Below, one piece after another: positions 1-11,372 of a DNA stretch of 64,000 bases; positions within the stretch are counted from its first letter, which is position 1, and every line of letters begins with the position of its first letter. Under the pieces are notes generated by a model, which saw only the letters and a program-made list of their open reading frames with translations, was not told the DNA's origin and did not search any database. The DNA is from an uncultured Chloroflexales bacterium (GTDB lineage: Bacteria; Chloroflexota; Chloroflexia; Chloroflexales; Chloroflexaceae): positions 1 to 64,000 of the forward strand of contig CAKZSI010000059.1 in the NCBI GenBank assembly GCA_937918935.1, read 5' to 3'. A program made the translations under genes and the position numbers.

Positions 1-270
1 CTCCCCCAGCACCCGGGCGATCTGATCCGGCGGGGCGACCTGCACCGGCACCGGGTCGTCCAGGTCCACGATGTCGCGGGTCCAGTCGAGGTACACCGCG
101 CCGGGGATGTGGCCGGCGGCGTAATCGGCGTGGCGGGCGAAGTAGTGCGGTTTCGGCTCGGTGGGCGGCAGCACCAGGCCGCGCATGTCCACAATGCGCA
201 GGCGCGGGTGGTTGAGGTGTTCGGCCAGCCACGCGGTGCTGACCAGGGGGCCTTCGGGCAGGGTGATCAT
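1..270 (-). CDS. rhodanese-like sulfurtransferase, N-terminal part (runs off the window)
   Basis: Reading leftward from an ATG at 270, the first 90 codons are open to the window edge. The protein starts [19 protein letters not shown], then has a strand ending in VDMRG and the segment [17 protein letters not shown]. That is the CH2A-type motif at the start of the non-catalytic N-terminal domain of two-domain thiosulfate/3-mercaptopyruvate sulfurtransferases. The catalytic Cys would lie outside the window, so activity cannot be judged. An AAGGAG ribosome site lies just upstream of the ATG. The gene follows the helicase on the same strand across about 110 bp that hold a palindromic repeat. Family call is good; substrate is unknown. 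Confidence 0.85.
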   Translation of the reverse strand, partial: MITLPEGPLVSTAWLAEHLNHPRLRIVDMRGLVLPPTEPKPHYFARHADYAAGHIPGAVYLDWTRDIVDLDDPVPVQVAPPDQIARVLGE

Positions 271-356
271 CACGACTCCTTCGTTACATTCGATAGAGCG
301 CGGCGAGGCGGCGCCTCCCCGCGGCGCCTCCTGTTCCGCCCGCGTTGGAGGAGGCT

Positions 357-377
357 GGAGAAACCAGGTTTCCCCAC
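357..377. repeat. dispersed palindrome, family A copy
   Basis: The inverted repeat GAGAAACC-A-GGTTTCCCC lies between the helicase stop and the rhodanese start. The flanks (TGGAGGAGG on one side, CCACGCCCC on the other) match the other copies listed, here in reverse orientation. Confidence 0.8.
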
Positions 378-381
378 GCCC

Positions 382-2865
382 CTACCCGACCGTGCGCTCC
401 AGGCGCGCCTGCATGCGCCGCACGCGCTCGGCCAGTTCCTCGGAACTGACCCGTTCGCGCAGGCGTTCGACCAGCAGGGGAAAGGCAAAAGGCGTCGGGC
501 GGGGCGTGGACACGATGGTGACGCGCCCGGCGGCGATGCGGTCAAGGGTCGCCCGCAGGCGCTGGTGTTCGAGTTGCCGCTCCAGCACTTCGCGGCGGGC
601 CTGGTGCAGCAGCATGTTCTGGGGATCGTACTGCTGAAACACGTCGTAGAACAGGTTGCTGCTGGCCTGCAGGCTCCGGGCGCTGCGCCGCTCGCCGGGC
701 GGCCCTACCACCACCAGACCGGCTACGCGGGCAATCTCGCGGAATTGCCGGCGGGCCAGTTCGGCGGCGTTGAGCGCCGCCAGCAGGTCCTCGGACAGAC
801 CGCCGGCGGAAAGCGCCTCGCGCAGGGCGGCCTCGTCCTCCAGGGGCGGCGGCTCGGCGGCGAGGAGTTCAAAGCCGTGGTCGTTGGCGGCCACGCTGAA
901 GGTGATGGGCCGCCGCCGGGCGAGCCGGTAGGCCAGCAGCGCCGCCAGACCCTCGTGAACCAGGCGCCCCTCGAAGGGGTAGATGAACAGGTGGTAGCCC
1001 TCGCGGGTGCGGGTGCGCTCGACCAGCAGTTCGTCGGCGGCGGGCAGGCGCGACCAGCGGGCCTGTAACGCCAGGACCGGGCGCAGGGCCTCCAGTTCGG
1101 GGTCGTCGAACACGCCGTCGCGGGCGGCCTGGAGCCGCTCGCGCACCGCTGCGGCCAGTTCGGTCGAGAGGGGCAGGCGCCCGCCGGTCCAGCGGGGTAC
1201 GGCCCCATCGGCGGCTGTGGCCCGGCGCACCCAGGCGGTCATCTCCTTCACCTGCACGAACTCCAGCACCCGCCCGGCGAAGGTGAAGCGGTCGCCCTGG
1301 CGGAGGCGGGCGATGAACGCTTCTTCGACCGTGCCGAGTTGTTCGCCGCCGAGGTAGCGCACGACCATAGCCGCGTCGGCGGTGATGGTGCCGACGGCCT
1401 GGCGGTGGCGGCGGGCGATGGCCGCGTCGGTGACGCGGTAGCGCCCCTCGGCGTCGAGGCCGACGCGGCGGTACTCGGGGTAGGCATCAAGGGCGCCGCC
1501 GCCGCGGGTCACAAAGTCGAGGCACCAGCGCCACTCCTCGTCGCTGAGGTCGCGATAGGCGGCGGTGGTGCGCACCTCGGCCAGCAGGTCGTCGGGGTGG
1601 AAGCCGCCGCCGAGGGCCACGGTGACCAGGTGCTGGGCCAGCACGTCGAGGGGCCGGGCCAGGGGCGGGCGGGCCTCGATCCGTCCGGCGGCGATGGCCC
1701 GGCGCGCGGCAGCGGCCTCGATCAACTCGAAGGCGTGGGTGGGCACGCAGGTGGCCCGGCTGGGCGCGCCGGGGCGGTGGCCACTGCGCCCGGCGCGCTG
1801 TAACAGCCTGGCGACGCCTTTCGGGCTGCCTATCTGCAACACCCGCTCCACCGGGCTGAAATCTACCCCCAGGTCGAGGCTCGAGGTGCAGACCACACAG
1901 CGCAGGCGCCCGTCGCGCAGACCATCCTCGACCCAGGAGCGCGTCTCGGGGGCCAGGGAGCCGTGGTGGAGGGCGATCAGCCCGGCCCACTCGGGTCGCG
2001 CCTCGAGGACCGCCTGGTACCACTGCTCGGTCTGGGCGCGGGTGTTGGTGAAAACCAGGCAACTCTGTACCGCCTCGATCTCGCGCACCACCTGGTCGAG
2101 CATGCGCAGGCCCAGGTGCCCGGCCCAGGGAAACCGCTCGATGGTTTCGGGGATCAGTGCGTCAATGACGACGGTTCTGGGCTGCTCGCCCTCGATCAGG
2201 CGGCCCGGCGGCCGAGGTGCGGGCGCTGGCTCGGGCCCCCGGATGACGTGGCTGCCCAGGAGCGTGGCCAGGGCAGTATCCAGGTTGCCCAGGGTGGCGG
2301 AGAGGCCCCAGGTGCGCAGGGTGGGGCGCCAGCGGCGCAGGCGGGCCAGGGCCAGTTCCACCTGCACGCCGCGTTTGGAGGCCAGCAGTTCGTGCCATTC
2401 ATCAACCACCACGCAGCGCAGGCCGGCGAAGAGGGTCGCGGCATCATTGCGGGCCAGGAGCAGTGACAGGCTCTCAGGAGTGGTTACCAGCGCCTCGGGG
2501 AGTTGACGACGCTGCCGGGCGCGGGTGGCGGCGCTGGTATCGCCGGTGCGCGTCTCGACCCGCCAGGGCAGACCCAGGTCGGCCAGCGGGACCTGGAGCG
2601 TCGCGGCCGTATCGGCGGCCAGGGCGCGCAGGGGGGTGACCCAGAGCACGCGGAGGCCGGGCGGCCCGGCGTCGCCGTGCACGAGCGCCTCGGCGACAGG
2701 GCCGAACCAGGCCGCGTAGGTCTTGCCCGTGCCGGTGGCGGCGTGGATCAGCCCGCTCTCGCCAGCGAGATAGGCGGCCCAGGCCGCCCGCTGGAAGGGG
2801 AAAGGGGTCCAGCCGCGGGCGGCGAACCAGGCGTCGAGTCTCGTCAGGGTAGAATCGTCGGGCAT
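382..2865 (-). CDS. Lhr-type DEXH-box ATP-dependent helicase (ligase-associated type)
   Basis: This 827-residue superfamily 2 helicase has the Q-motif region PFPFQRAAW near residue 21, Walker A (ATGTGKT, about 43-49), the Walker B-type box DEWHE, motif III LSAT, and a helicase C domain with TNTRAQTE and QRAGRSGHRPG. The long C-terminal region is that of the Lhr core (winged helix plus beta-barrel domain). Length fits the 'ligase-associated DNA damage response DEXH helicase' group, which usually sits with an ATP-dependent ligase and an exonuclease. Neither partner is visible here. Family knowledge suggests 3'-5' unwinding in DNA repair. Start is the ATG at 2865, which has no clear Shine-Dalgarno. 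Confidence 0.9.
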   Translation of the reverse strand: MPDDSTLTRLDAWFAARGWTPFPFQRAAWAAYLAGESGLIHAATGTGKTYAAWFGPVAEALVHGDAGPPGLRVLWVTPLRALAADTAATLQVPLADLGLPWRVETRTGDTSAATRARQRRQLPEALVTTPESLSLLLARNDAATLFAGLRCVVVDEWHELLASKRGVQVELALARLRRWRPTLRTWGLSATLGNLDTALATLLGSHVIRGPEPAPAPRPPGRLIEGEQPRTVVIDALIPETIERFPWAGHLGLRMLDQVVREIEAVQSCLVFTNTRAQTEQWYQAVLEARPEWAGLIALHHGSLAPETRSWVEDGLRDGRLRCVVCTSSLDLGVDFSPVERVLQIGSPKGVARLLQRAGRSGHRPGAPSRATCVPTHAFELIEAAAARRAIAAGRIEARPPLARPLDVLAQHLVTVALGGGFHPDDLLAEVRTTAAYRDLSDEEWRWCLDFVTRGGGALDAYPEYRRVGLDAEGRYRVTDAAIARRHRQAVGTITADAAMVVRYLGGEQLGTVEEAFIARLRQGDRFTFAGRVLEFVQVKEMTAWVRRATAADGAVPRWTGGRLPLSTELAAAVRERLQAARDGVFDDPELEALRPVLALQARWSRLPAADELLVERTRTREGYHLFIYPFEGRLVHEGLAALLAYRLARRRPITFSVAANDHGFELLAAEPPPLEDEAALREALSAGGLSEDLLAALNAAELARRQFREIARVAGLVVVGPPGERRSARSLQASSNLFYDVFQQYDPQNMLLHQARREVLERQLEHQRLRATLDRIAAGRVTIVSTPRPTPFAFPLLVERLRERVSSEELAERVRRMQARLERTVG

Positions 2866-3025
2866 AGGGAAGGGAGGCGAGCCTGCTGTCTGAACACTGT
2901 ACGTATTATAGGCCGATTGCCGGTGGGCTGCATGTCAGGCTTGCCGCAGAGGGCGCGGAGGAGTGCAGGGGCTTGCGATTCTCTACGGTGGGTGCGTGTG
3001 CGGCGCGCGGGGGAGCGCGGGTGGA

Positions 3026-3069
3026 GTGATTGTAGACATGATACTGGCAGGTATCATGTCTGCAATCAC
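3026..3069. promoter_or_regulatory. 44-bp inverted repeat (19-bp arms) in a divergent intergenic region
   Basis: Arms 3026-3044 and 3051-3069 are complementary at 18 of 19 positions around a 6-base centre (TGGCAG). It lies between the divergent helicase and small membrane protein genes and ends 27 bp before the latter's ATG. There is no T-tract, so an operator or a 5'UTR hairpin is more likely than a terminator. Confidence 0.6.
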
Positions 3070-3096
3070 TTCCACATCAGCGTACAAGGTGAGGCT

Positions 3097-3447
3097 ATGG
3101 CAACCAGCGCATCCCGTCCACGTCGCCGTTCAACCGAAATGCTACAACTGGTTGTAATGTGCTGCGGCGCCCTCGGCATGCTGGCGGGGCTTGTCCCCCC
3201 GCTTATTAGCGGCCCCGTTGGCTTAACCCTTATCATCGGACTCGCCCTGGGAATGGGGTTGCATATGTTCATCAGCGTGCGCGCTGGCAGGACGATTGTC
3301 CGCGCACTGATCGAAGTCGTTCTCACAGGGTTGCTTGCCTTTGGCATGACCTACGGCTGTATCTGGTATTTCACGGTGTATCTCGCTGCCCAACCAGATC
3401 TCTGGCAATTTACTATCGGGGTTCCCACCCCATCGCCGGTTCGCTGA
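3097..3447 (+). CDS. small integral membrane protein, unknown function
   Basis: The 116-residue product starts with a short basic N-terminus (MATSASRPRRRSTE), followed by about four hydrophobic segments (roughly residues 15-35, 37-55, 66-88 and a shorter terminal one). I recognise no family. The start at 3097 was chosen because AAGGTGAGG precedes it and the reading frame upstream has no membrane-protein character. It is transcribed divergently from the helicase, directly behind the 3026-3069 inverted repeat, so control at that repeat is plausible. Base composition is slightly more AT-rich than the neighbours. Confidence 0.7.
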   Translation: MATSASRPRRRSTEMLQLVVMCCGALGMLAGLVPPLISGPVGLTLIIGLALGMGLHMFISVRAGRTIVRALIEVVLTGLLAFGMTYGCIWYFTVYLAAQPDLWQFTIGVPTPSPVR

Positions 3448-3942
3448 GGGCATAGCTGAGCGGCTTGTCTCTACCAGGTACAGGCGATCAGTGACGAAAT
3501 ACCGGCAGGGGCGACCGTCCGGTCGCCCCTGCCGGTCTGCTCCCCCTCAGGGAGAGGGAGGGTGTGAGAACGAACCAGCGCATCCCAACGCCATAAACCC
3601 CCTCGACGCCCATGCGTTCCGTTCGCCGCTAAACTCCAGCCAGGGAGTCGCTATCAGTGGCTCGATCCGCGACTGCGTGGTACAATCGTTCCGCTGGCTC
3701 CGTATGCACCACCGTCTGACTGGCCCCACCGTGTCCATGCCCGACCGTGATCGACCCTGACGGCGCCCTGCTCGACCCTGGCCACCGCCTGAGCCCCGGC
3801 GGCGCCGCGGCTATTGTCGCCTGCGTCGCGCGGTGGCCGCGTTGTGCTCGCTATCGAGCGCAGCTTCACCTCCGTGGCGCCCTGCATCCGCGAACCGGAC
3901 AGGTTCGTCCTTATTTTTCAAACGACAGGAGTTCGCACCTTC
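3448..3942. other. 495-bp intergenic region with a perfect hairpin and a possible promoter
   Basis: A perfect 16-bp inverted repeat with a 4-base loop lies at 3501-3536 (arms ACCGGCAGGGGCGACC and its complement). A possible extended -10 element TGG-TACAAT sits at 3678-3686, with no good -35. No credible gene was seen; the open frames here lack protein character. Confidence 0.5.
3501..3536. terminator. perfect 16-bp stem hairpin
   Basis: Arms 3501-3516 and 3521-3536 pair perfectly around GTCC. It lies 54 bp after the stop of the small membrane gene, so it may end that transcript. No T-tract follows, so a Rho-independent terminator is not proven. Confidence 0.45.
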
Positions 3943-5022
3943 GTGGCTCGCATTGCCTTTCTCGACTCATGGCTCCAGCAGGTGGCGGAAGGGAGCGGTA
4001 CGGCGGCGGCGATCGGCGGACTGGGCCGGGCCCTGCGGACGCGGGGCCATCACGTGACGCGCATCGCCCCGCTAAAGCCCTGGCCAGTCTCGCTCACCGC
4101 GCGTCGCCTACTTTTCAATCTACACGTACCGGCCCTGCTCCGCGCCCTGCGCTACGACCTGATCCTCGGCTTCGATATAGACGGCTTCCTGGTGGCCGAT
4201 CGCGCCCTCGCGCCCTACGTGTGCAGCATCAAGGGGGTCATTGCCGAAGAACTGCTCCACGAACGCGGCGCCGTGCGGCGGCAGCTCTGGGCACTCTCGC
4301 GCCTGGAGCGTCTCAATGCTCGCCGCGCCCCCCTGGTGCTGACGACCAGCGAGTATTGCCGGAGCCGTATCGGCTACCATTACGGTGTGCCCGCCAGCAA
4401 CGTGCGCCTGGTACCCGAGGGCATCGACCTGGACTACTGGCGCTGCCTGCTCGACGCCGCCGGCGCTCCCGCCCCCGACGGGCGGGTGATCATCTGCGTG
4501 GCCCGGCAGTACCCGCGCAAGCACATCGCCGATCTGCTGCAAGCTTTCGCCCTGCTGCGCCGCCCGTTCCCCGACGCGCGGCTGGCGATCGTCGGCGATG
4601 GCCCCGAACATGCCCGCCTGCGCGCCCTGGCGTCCGAACTGCACCTCGGCGTCGCGGTCACCTTCACCGGCGCGCTCCCCGACGATGCCGCCGTGGCCGC
4701 CTGGTACCGCCGCGCCAGCATCTTCTGCCTGCCCAGCGTGCAGGAGGGTTTCGGCATCGTCTTCCTGGAAGCCATGGCCGCGGGCCTGCCCATCGTCGCC
4801 ACCACCGCCGCCGCCGTGCCCGAAGTGGTCCCGGCGGGTCAGGCCGGGCTGCTCGTGCCCCCCGGCGATGTGCATGCTCTGGCTGCGGCCCTGGCCGAGT
4901 TGCTGGAACGGCCCGCCCTGCGCGCCGCTTTCGGGGCCTATGGGCGTGAGCATGTGCAGCACTACGACTGGGCGCGCGTCGCCGAACGCTTTTGCGCAAC
5001 AGTGGCCGATCAACTCAGGTGA
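3943..5022 (+). CDS. GT4-family glycosyltransferase
   Basis: The 359-residue GT-B fold protein begins VARIAFLDSWLQQVAEGSG and has a glycine-rich N-terminal loop (AAIGGLGRALRTRGHHV). The C-terminal nucleotide-sugar domain carries the GT4 signature EGFGIVFLEAMAAGLPIVAT. It should transfer a sugar from a nucleotide-sugar donor to an unknown acceptor in the cytoplasm. The GTG at 3943 was chosen because GACAGGAG lies about 11 bases upstream and it starts at the first conserved strand. A longer reading from 3814 adds 43 unconvincing residues. It stands alone; a hairpin at 5097-5117 follows it. Confidence 0.85.
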   Translation: MARIAFLDSWLQQVAEGSGTAAAIGGLGRALRTRGHHVTRIAPLKPWPVSLTARRLLFNLHVPALLRALRYDLILGFDIDGFLVADRALAPYVCSIKGVIAEELLHERGAVRRQLWALSRLERLNARRAPLVLTTSEYCRSRIGYHYGVPASNVRLVPEGIDLDYWRCLLDAAGAPAPDGRVIICVARQYPRKHIADLLQAFALLRRPFPDARLAIVGDGPEHARLRALASELHLGVAVTFTGALPDDAAVAAWYRRASIFCLPSVQEGFGIVFLEAMAAGLPIVATTAAAVPEVVPAGQAGLLVPPGDVHALAAALAELLERPALRAAFGAYGREHVQHYDWARVAERFCATVADQLR

Positions 5023-5096
5023 AACGCCGCCGGGCGCAGGCGGGTCGGGTAGGGCCGTGCCCTCCTGTGAGTGGAGGGGCGTCCGCCGGGAGGGAG

Positions 5097-5117
5097 CGGG
5101 AGGGCGCAGCCCTCCCG
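5097..5117. repeat. dispersed palindrome, family B copy
   Basis: CGGGAGGGC and GCCCTCCCG form a perfect 9-bp stem around GCA. It lies 75 bp downstream of the glycosyltransferase stop and could serve as a transcript end. Confidence 0.65.
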
Positions 5118-5181
5118 GGAAAATCTTTATCCCGTCGTTATGTGTCCAGGCCGTATAGAGGTCCAACGCGACATAAAATCC

Positions 5182-5210
5182 TTGACGCGCATCCATTGCG
5201 TTGTTATAAT
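5182..5210 (+). promoter_or_regulatory. sigma-A-type promoter for prkA
   Basis: TTGACG (5182-5187), a 17-base spacer and TATAAT (5205-5210) make one of the best consensus promoters in the window. Transcription would start near 5217, giving a leader of about 287 nt before prkA. Confidence 0.85.
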
Positions 5211-5217
5211 GCAGGCA

Positions 5218-5323
5218 CCTGAACTATCAGGCACTCCTCATAAAGACTCCCAGAGATCCAAAGCTGTATAGTGGTCGCAAGGGGAGAGGCAGTCTCTGGC
5301 GTCGCCTCTGGCAACCGCTATAC
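5218..5323 (+). promoter_or_regulatory. structured 5' leader of prkA
   Basis: A small hairpin (CCTGA / TCAGG, 5218-5231) is followed by a nested one. Its outer stem pairs 5266-5275 with 5314-5323 (10 pairs, one G-U). Its inner stem pairs AGAGGC (5285-5290) with GCCTCT (5304-5309). This is downstream of the promoter and far upstream of the prkA start. It matches no riboswitch class I recognise. Confidence 0.5.
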
Positions 5324-5503
5324 GCGGCCCACACGAAACCACCACAGCTTGCGATCGCACACCTGCACATTAGCAACACCGCCCGCTGGCCAGCGCCCGA
5401 TGGTACGCCAGACACATGGCGCGCGCCGCATGGCGGTTTATCTGCCTGTTCCGCTAGCATCGCTCCCGGCCAGGCAACGTCCCGCAGCAGGAGGAAAGTG
5501 TCC

Positions 5504-7591
<2,088 letters not shown>

Positions 7592-7705
7592 GAGGGGTGA
7601 GGGCTGGCGTAAGGCGTGCGGCTCGAGCGCATTCCGGTCAGAGCGAGGCTGCTCGTCTGCCAGATGCCTTACGCCGCGCGCCTCGCTGCTCCCACCGTGC
7701 GCCGT

Positions 7706-8821
7706 ATGCCTATGTCCATGAAACGCGTTGACCGCGACCTGGGGCGCTTTCGCCAGATCGTTCGCGGGAAGATTAAAAAAGACCTGCGCAAGTACATGTC
7801 GCAAGGGGAGATGATCGGGCGCCAGGGGAAACGCTTCGTCAGCATCCCCGTGCCCCAGATTGATATCCCCCAGTTTCGCTATGGCGCCCGCCAGGGCGGC
7901 GGGGTTGGTCAGGGCGACGGCGATGTCGGCGACCCGATCGCTCAGGGCGATGGCCAGTCCGGGCAGGGGCAGGCCGGCTCCGAGCCGGGCCAGCACGTCC
8001 TCGAAGTGGATGTCTCGCTGGAAGAACTGGCCGCCATTCTCGGTGAGGAACTGCAACTGCCCAATATTCAACCCAGGGGTAAAAAGAACATCGTCAGCGA
8101 GAAGGATAAGTACAGCGGCATTCGCCGCACTGGCCCCAACTCGCTGCGCCACTTCAAGCGCACCTACCGCGAGGCCCTGCGCCGCCAGATCGCCGCGGGC
8201 GACTACGACGAAGGCGACCCCGTCGTCGTGCCTATTCGCGACGATATGCGCTACCGCTCCTGGAAGGAGACCATGCTCCCCGAGAGCAACGCGGTGATCA
8301 TCTACATGATGGACGTCTCCGGCTCGATGGGCACCGAGCAAAAGGAACTGGTCCGTATCACTGCCTTCTGGATCGAAACCTGGCTTCGATCGCAGTACAA
8401 AGAGATCGATATTCGCTACATCGTCCACGATGCGGCGGCCAAGGAGGTGGATCAGGAGACCTTCTACCATATCCGCGAGGGCGGCGGTACGAAGATCTCT
8501 TCGGCCTACAAGCTCTGCAACCGGCTGATCGATGAACGTTACCCTGCCGATGAGTGGAACATCTACCCCTTCCACTTCTCCGATGGCGACAACTGGGGCG
8601 GCGGGGATACCCGCGAATGCATTGAGTTGCTCAAGAAAGAGTTGCTGCCCAAGGTCAACCTGTTCTGCTACGGTCAGGTACGCTCCCTCTATGGCTCGGG
8701 CCGCTTTGCCCACGATCTGGAAGAGTACCTGGGCGGCGATGAACGCATCGTGATCTCTGAGATCGCCGAGCGTGACGATATCTACGATACGATCAGGGAT
8801 TTCCTCGGTAAAGGCAGGTGA
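7706..8821 (+). CDS. YeaH/YhbH-family (DUF444) von Willebrand A protein
   Basis: This 371-residue protein has a basic N-terminus ([18 protein letters not shown]), a Gly/Gln-rich linker at about 61-98, and a vWA domain with the MIDAS motif DVSGSMG (D203, S205, S207). Homologues are co-encoded with PrkA and SpoVR across bacteria and are thought to act in one stress or sporulation-linked pathway; the mechanism is unknown. ATGs at 7706, 7712 and 7718 are all possible and none has a clear ribosome site. Upstream residues in the same frame lack family character. A strong hairpin at 8883-8947 separates it from the next gene. Confidence 0.92.
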   Translation: MPMSMKRVDRDLGRFRQIVRGKIKKDLRKYMSQGEMIGRQGKRFVSIPVPQIDIPQFRYGARQGGGVGQGDGDVGDPIAQGDGQSGQGQAGSEPGQHVLEVDVSLEELAAILGEELQLPNIQPRGKKNIVSEKDKYSGIRRTGPNSLRHFKRTYREALRRQIAAGDYDEGDPVVVPIRDDMRYRSWKETMLPESNAVIIYMMDVSGSMGTEQKELVRITAFWIETWLRSQYKEIDIRYIVHDAAAKEVDQETFYHIREGGGTKISSAYKLCNRLIDERYPADEWNIYPFHFSDGDNWGGGDTRECIELLKKELLPKVNLFCYGQVRSLYGSGRFAHDLEEYLGGDERIVISEIAERDDIYDTIRDFLGKGR

Positions 8822-9126
8822 GTGGTGCTCAGTGCTCTGGTGAGGTCACTGCGATGGCGGGGCCGATGCAACGTCAAAAAATCTGTCAGTTGCGGCAACC
8901 TGAGCCAGCGCCTGCTTACCCGCAAGCTGCGTTGTCGCACCTGACAGGTTCAGACGTGCCTCTACCCTGACCGCTATAGCTCGCCAGTGGATCGGGATCG
9001 CACGGCGCGCGGCCCTCATACCGGGGGTCGCGCGTAATCCTATTGCCGATTGTCAATTGCCGCCCGGGCGCGGCGCATCCCGACCCGCGAACGTGGATGC
9101 CTGAACAGGTCGCCTGGAACCGCGCT
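8822..9126. other. 305-bp spacer with a long imperfect hairpin
   Basis: It holds the inverted repeat at 8883-8947 and nothing else I can identify. It interrupts the prkA / vWA / spoVR module. Confidence 0.5.
8883..8947. terminator. 17-bp stem hairpin
   Basis: Positions 8883-8899 pair with 8931-8947 (16 of 17, including one G-U), enclosing a 31-base loop. It lies 61 bp after the vWA gene. No T-tract follows, so termination, processing or attenuation are all possible. Confidence 0.45.
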
Positions 9127-11364
9127 ATGGTGCTGAAAGACGTTGTGCCCACCCTCACCGCGCCGCCCGTCTCGCACGCTCACCGCGTGCGCCGCGCCGC
9201 CTTCCGGCGTGAACTGGCCCCTGCCCTGCTCCTCGGTCTGCTGACCCTCGCCCTCACCGCAGCCTTCTACGCCGGCGCCTACCAGGCCCACATCCGCGCC
9301 GATGACCGTATCCGTGACCTCTTTGCCGGCTTTCAGTCCCTCGAAGGCGAGGCCCAGGGCCTGTCCTATCGCTGGACCACCGGCGCGGGGACGGTGTGCC
9401 TGCCGGCGATGGGGCTTGCGCGGCCCCTGGCGGCCCTCGACCTGCGCCTCCTGGGCAGCGCCGTCACCGCCGGGAGCGCCGGGCAAGCCATCGATCGCGC
9501 CGATGTGCGCGTCGGCGCCTTGAGCCTGCCCCTGGCAATCGCGCCCGAACACCGCGCCTACCACCTGCTGCTTCCACCGGCTCCCGAGGGTGGGCCGCTC
9601 TGCGTGACGCTCCTCAGCGCCACGGTGGATCCCTCTGGCAACGGGCGCGTCGTGGGGGTGGGACTGCGTTCGGTTGCGGCGCGCCCGCTGGAAGGCGGCG
9701 CCTTGCCGCCGCCCGGCGCGCTGCTGGTGAACCTGGGGTTGGCGCTGGGCGCCTATGGGGTGCTGCGCCGGCTGGCTGTGCCTCAACCCATCAGCCTGGT
9801 GCTGGTTGTGGGCCTGACCCTGGCCCTCGGTGGGGGGCTGATCGGCGGCGCAATCCGCCTGGCCCCCGATCTGCCCTACTGGAGCGCCTTCACCGCCGTA
9901 GCCCTCGGCCTGATCCTCAGTTCCCTCGCCGCGTACCAGTGGGCCGCGCCGCGCCTCCCCCCCTGGCAACAGGAGATGCTGGGCGTCCTCCTCATCCTGG
10001 GCCTGATGAGCCTCGGCTGGTACGTGCTGGCCCACCGCGAGGGCTACGTGTGGCCCTTCCCGTTGATGGCCCGTGCTGGTGGCGCCTTTAGCTGGGGTGT
10101 GCTCCCCGCGATCGTCCTCTTCGGCGCCTTCGCCGCTGTTATCCTCACCTGGCTGCGCGCCCCCGACCTACCCGCGCCGTGGCTGGTCATCGTCACCACG
10201 GCTCTGGCCGCTGTCTTGCTACCGGCTTCGCTCAAAGCTGGCCTGCGCGGGTACCCGTCGTTGTTCCAGCACTTCGCCGAGCAGTCCGGCAACTACATCC
10301 ACGACGTGCCCCGCGTCGGCAACGATCTGCCGGGCTTCCTACGCGGGTACGTTGCCAGTATGCCCGACCTGGTGCTGCACAACAAGACCCACCCGCCTGG
10401 CAGCACGCTGTTCCTGTGGGGCGTTGAGCGCCTCTTCGGGCCGGGCTTCGAGCCGGCGACCTGGGTGGTGATCGCCCTGGCGGCCCTGGGCGTCTGGCCG
10501 ACCTACCGGCTGGCAGCGGCCCTGGCCGGCCAGCGGGCAGCGATCCTGGCCGCGGCGATCTACGCGCTGTTGCCTGCCTTTATGATCTACGCCGTCACCT
10601 CGATGGACGCACTCTACGCCACGGTGCTGGCCTGGGCGATCTACGGCCTCTACCGCGCCCTGGTGATCCTCGATCAACCCGACGGGCCGTTGGCGCCCCA
10701 ACTCCTCGCCGCCTTCACGGCAGGCGCCTGGATCGCACTGGGTATGCTCTTTAGCTTCACCACGCTGATGCTGGCCCTGGTGGTGCTGGCCCTGGTGGCG
10801 CGCCGTCTGGCGCTCGGCCCACGCCGGCTCAACGATGTGCTGCGCTGGGCCGCCATCGGCGGGGTGCTCGCAGGCGCCGTGCTACTGCCGCTTGGCGCGC
10901 TGTGGCTCGCCACCGGTTACAATAGCCTGGCGGCGTTCTTCAGCGGGGTGGCCAACAACCGTCTGGATGTTGCGGCGCGCGTCTCGCCGCTGGGCCTGTC
11001 GAGCTACCTCTTCTTTCTGGCGGTCAACAGTGTGGCCTATGCCTGGTTCCTGGGGCCGTGGCTGATCTACCGGCTCGGCCGCGACGGGCAGGCCTGCATC
11101 GCCCGCACACGCGCCGGGGTGGCCCGGCCCGCCGACGCCCTCGGCATCGGCCTCCTGGCCCTGCTGCTGGGGATGCTCTTCTCCGGCCTGTTCTACCGCG
11201 AGATCGAGCGCGTGTGGCTCTTCAGCCACATCCTCATTGCAGCGGCGCTGGCTGATGGTATCATGGAACAATACGACCGGCGCGGCAGCCTGGCGGCCCC
11301 GGTCCTGCTGAGCCTCTTCGCCCATAGCGTCATCTTTCGCGCCGCCCTCCGCGTTTCCTGGTAG
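9127..11364 (+). CDS. polytopic membrane glycosyltransferase-like protein
   Basis: The 745-residue product has an N-terminal membrane helix (about 35-55), a soluble insert to about residue 195, then many hydrophobic helices. The stretch [21 protein letters not shown] sits in a loop; acidic and His-containing loops like this are typical of GT-C (PMT/ArnT/GT39-like) enzymes that use polyprenyl-linked sugars. No diagnostic DD/DE motif is certain, so the class is inferred. Start is uncertain: ATG 9127 or 9097, both without a strong ribosome site. It ends 8 bp before spoVR, so the two are probably co-transcribed. It is not a usual member of the prkA/spoVR group. Confidence 0.65.
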   Translation: MVLKDVVPTLTAPPVSHAHRVRRAAFRRELAPALLLGLLTLALTAAFYAGAYQAHIRADDRIRDLFAGFQSLEGEAQGLSYRWTTGAGTVCLPAMGLARPLAALDLRLLGSAVTAGSAGQAIDRADVRVGALSLPLAIAPEHRAYHLLLPPAPEGGPLCVTLLSATVDPSGNGRVVGVGLRSVAARPLEGGALPPPGALLVNLGLALGAYGVLRRLAVPQPISLVLVVGLTLALGGGLIGGAIRLAPDLPYWSAFTAVALGLILSSLAAYQWAAPRLPPWQQEMLGVLLILGLMSLGWYVLAHREGYVWPFPLMARAGGAFSWGVLPAIVLFGAFAAVILTWLRAPDLPAPWLVIVTTALAAVLLPASLKAGLRGYPSLFQHFAEQSGNYIHDVPRVGNDLPGFLRGYVASMPDLVLHNKTHPPGSTLFLWGVERLFGPGFEPATWVVIALAALGVWPTYRLAAALAGQRAAILAAAIYALLPAFMIYAVTSMDALYATVLAWAIYGLYRALVILDQPDGPLAPQLLAAFTAGAWIALGMLFSFTTLMLALVVLALVARRLALGPRRLNDVLRWAAIGGVLAGAVLLPLGALWLATGYNSLAAFFSGVANNRLDVAARVSPLGLSSYLFFLAVNSVAYAWFLGPWLIYRLGRDGQACIARTRAGVARPADALGIGLLALLLGMLFSGLFYREIERVWLFSHILIAAALADGIMEQYDRRGSLAAPVLLSLFAHSVIFRAALRVSW

Positions 11365-11372
11365 GAGAGACT

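Noticed and set aside
2503-3096. Upstream extension of the small membrane protein
   Set aside because: The extension overlaps the helicase gene antisense, is unlike a protein, and a better ribosome site lies at 3097.
7616-7705. N-terminal extension of the vWA protein
   Set aside because: The 30 extra residues are Arg-rich, lack family similarity and have no ribosome site.
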